From: an uncultured Collinsella sp.
GTDB lineage: Bacteria > Actinomycetota > Coriobacteriia > Coriobacteriales > Coriobacteriaceae
Length of the DNA stretch: 6,611 bases
Direction of reading: 5' to 3'
Assembly: GCA_902478865.1 (NCBI GenBank)
Contig: CABSNA010000076.1
Location: 1-6,611, forward strand
In this document: piece by piece, positions 5,437 through 6,611 of the stretch
Layout: every line of letters begins with the position of its first letter
Numbering within the stretch: position 1 is the first letter of the stretch
Program-made: the position numbers and the translations under genes
Notes under the pieces: generated by a model
What the model was told of the DNA's origin: nothing
What the model saw: the letters and a program-made list of their open reading frames with translations, nothing else
Databases searched by the model: none

Positions 5437-6611
5437 ATGGCTCGACTGCATGTAATGGAACGCAGCCACGCTCAGGCCGTCATGGACGACCTGCACGATG
5501 CGCTCGGACGTCGTCTGGCGGTGAGTTCGCTCGCTCCGTGTCCCGTTGAGTTTACGGCAGCGCTCGTCAACCTGTGCTCCACCCAGAGCTGCGGCAAGTG
5601 CACGCCCTGCCGCGTGGGCCTGAGCGCGCTGAGCGACCTGCTCGCCGATGTGCTCGAAGGGCGCGCCGATGAGTCCACGCTCAACCTTATTGAGCGCACG
5701 GCCCGCACCATCTACCTTTCGAGCGACTGCGCCATCGGCTACGAGGCCGGCGCCATGGCGCTCACGGCCATTCGCGGCTTCCGCGACGACTTTGAGCACC
5801 ACATCCGTGAGCACTCCTGCGGCTTTGACCGCGAGGCCCGTGTCCCGTGCGTCTCAGGCTGCCCGGCGCACGTCGACATTCCCGGGTACATTTCGCTCGT
5901 TGAGGCCGGCCGCTATGCCGATGCCGTCAAGGTCATCCGCAAGAACAATCCGCTTCCGCTCGTCTGCGGCCTGGTGTGCGAGCATCCCTGCGAGATGCAC
6001 TGTCGCCGTGGCATGGTCGACGACCCCATGAACATCCTTGCCCTCAAGCGGTTTGCCGTTGAGCATAGCGACCTCAACGACCACAAGCCACATGTAGTGG
6101 ACAACACTGGTAAGCGCGTCGCCGTGATCGGCGGCGGCCCGGCCGGTCTTTCTTGCGCCTACTACCTGGCCGTGATGGGCCACAAGGTGACCATTTTTGA
6201 GCAGCGCCACCACCTGGGTGGCATGCTGCGCTACGGAATCCCCAGCTATCGTCTGCCACGCGAGCGCCTGCAGGCCGAGATCGACTGGATCATGAGCGCC
6301 GGCATCGATGTGGAACTCGACCACTCCGTGAACGGCGAGGAGCTCGCCCGTCTACGCGACGAGTTCGATGCCGTCTACCTAGCCATCGGTGCCCACAGCG
6401 ACAAGAAGCTCGGCCTTCCGGGCGAAGAGGCGCCCGGCGTTGAGTCGGCCGTCAAGTTGCTGCGTGCCATCGGTGATGACGAGCTGCCCGACCTAAGCGG
6501 CCAGCGCGTGTGCGTCATCGGCGGCGGCAACGTTGCCATGGACGTGGCACGCTCTGCCGTGCGCTGCGGTGCCGAAAAGGTAAGCATCGTCTACCGCCGT
6601 CGCATCTGCGA
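5437..6611 (+). CDS. NuoF-type Fe-S / GltD-NfnB-type FAD oxidoreductase, N-terminal 391 residues (3' end outside window)
   Basis: It is a cytoplasmic electron-transfer flavoprotein using NAD(P)H, FAD and iron-sulfur clusters. Residues ~40-125 match the C-terminal [4Fe-4S] module of NuoF: SCGKCTPCR gives Cys52, Cys55 and Cys58, with Cys98 in DCAIG as fourth ligand. The FMN/NADH part of NuoF is absent. Residues ~128-210 are a GltD-type two-cluster domain (Cys138, Cys142; Cys177, 181, 185, 189 in VCGLVCEHPCEMHC). An FAD Rossmann motif VIGGGPAGLSCAYYL follows (230-244), then HLGGMLRYGIPSYRLP, and a NAD(P)H motif IGGGNVAMDVAR (361-372). The frame is open to the window edge. ATG 5437 has GAGAGGGG just upstream. 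Such fusions often serve hydrogenase or formate dehydrogenase-like complexes; the Moco-type leader favours a molybdopterin partner (inference). Plain glutamate synthase beta subunit is unlikely because of the NuoF module. Confidence 0.88.
   Translation, partial: MARLHVMERSHAQAVMDDLHDALGRRLAVSSLAPCPVEFTAALVNLCSTQSCGKCTPCRVGLSALSDLLADVLEGRADESTLNLIERTARTIYLSSDCAIGYEAGAMALTAIRGFRDDFEHHIREHSCGFDREARVPCVSGCPAHVDIPGYISLVEAGRYADAVKVIRKNNPLPLVCGLVCEHPCEMHCRRGMVDDPMNILALKRFAVEHSDLNDHKPHVVDNTGKRVAVIGGGPAGLSCAYYLAVMGHKVTIFEQRHHLGGMLRYGIPSYRLPRERLQAEIDWIMSAGIDVELDHSVNGEELARLRDEFDAVYLAIGAHSDKKLGLPGEEAPGVESAVKLLRAIGDDELPDLSGQRVCVIGGGNVAMDVARSAVRCGAEKVSIVYRRRIC

Overview
The window looks like chromosome from a high-GC gut actinobacterium of the class Coriobacteriia, with Collinsella or a close relative as the best guess. 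That assignment is an inference from codon use (GC-rich third positions, many GTG/TTG starts), from the BglG-regulated alpha-glucoside PTS, and from the NuoF/GltD-type anaerobic oxidoreductase. No marker gene settles it.

Layout, all on the + strand. (1) Bases 2-136 are the last 44 codons of a transposase whose C-terminus resembles the IS110 family. About 300 bases of gene-free, hairpin-rich DNA follow and are probably the downstream end of that element. (2) Bases ~480-690 form the control region of a sugar operon: a 10-bp direct repeat, a candidate sigma70 promoter, an antiterminator-like hairpin, and a very long terminator-like hairpin that shares a strand with it. (3) Bases 693-5180 hold a four-gene operon: a stand-alone glucose-family EIIA, a BglG/LicT-type antiterminator with two PRDs, a membrane EIICB permease, and a GH4 6-phospho-alpha-glucosidase. 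A strong stem-loop terminator at 5213-5255 closes it. (4) Bases ~5256-5436 are a long structured leader that I read as a molybdenum/tungsten cofactor (Moco/Tuco) riboswitch. (5) From 5437 to the window edge runs the first 391 codons of an iron-sulfur flavoprotein. It fuses a NuoF C-terminal-type [4Fe-4S] module to a GltD/NfnB-type FAD and NAD(P)H-binding oxidoreductase.

How the parts work together. Phosphate from PEP passes through the general PTS proteins to the EIIA (His92), then to Cys481 of the EICB permease, and on to an incoming alpha-glucoside such as maltose. The sugar enters as a 6'-phosphate and the GH4 enzyme splits it into glucose and glucose-6-phosphate. The LicT-like protein senses PTS flux through four conserved histidines and probably opens the terminator in the leader of its own operon. 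In the second unit, cofactor availability probably gates an electron-transfer flavoprotein whose partner, likely a molybdopterin enzyme such as a formate dehydrogenase-like subunit, should lie just past the window.

The points most worth a second look are the riboswitch/oxidoreductase pairing, the mutually exclusive hairpins before the EIIA gene (with a target that does not match the textbook RAT sequence), and the non-coding tail of the IS110-like element, which could encode a bridge RNA.
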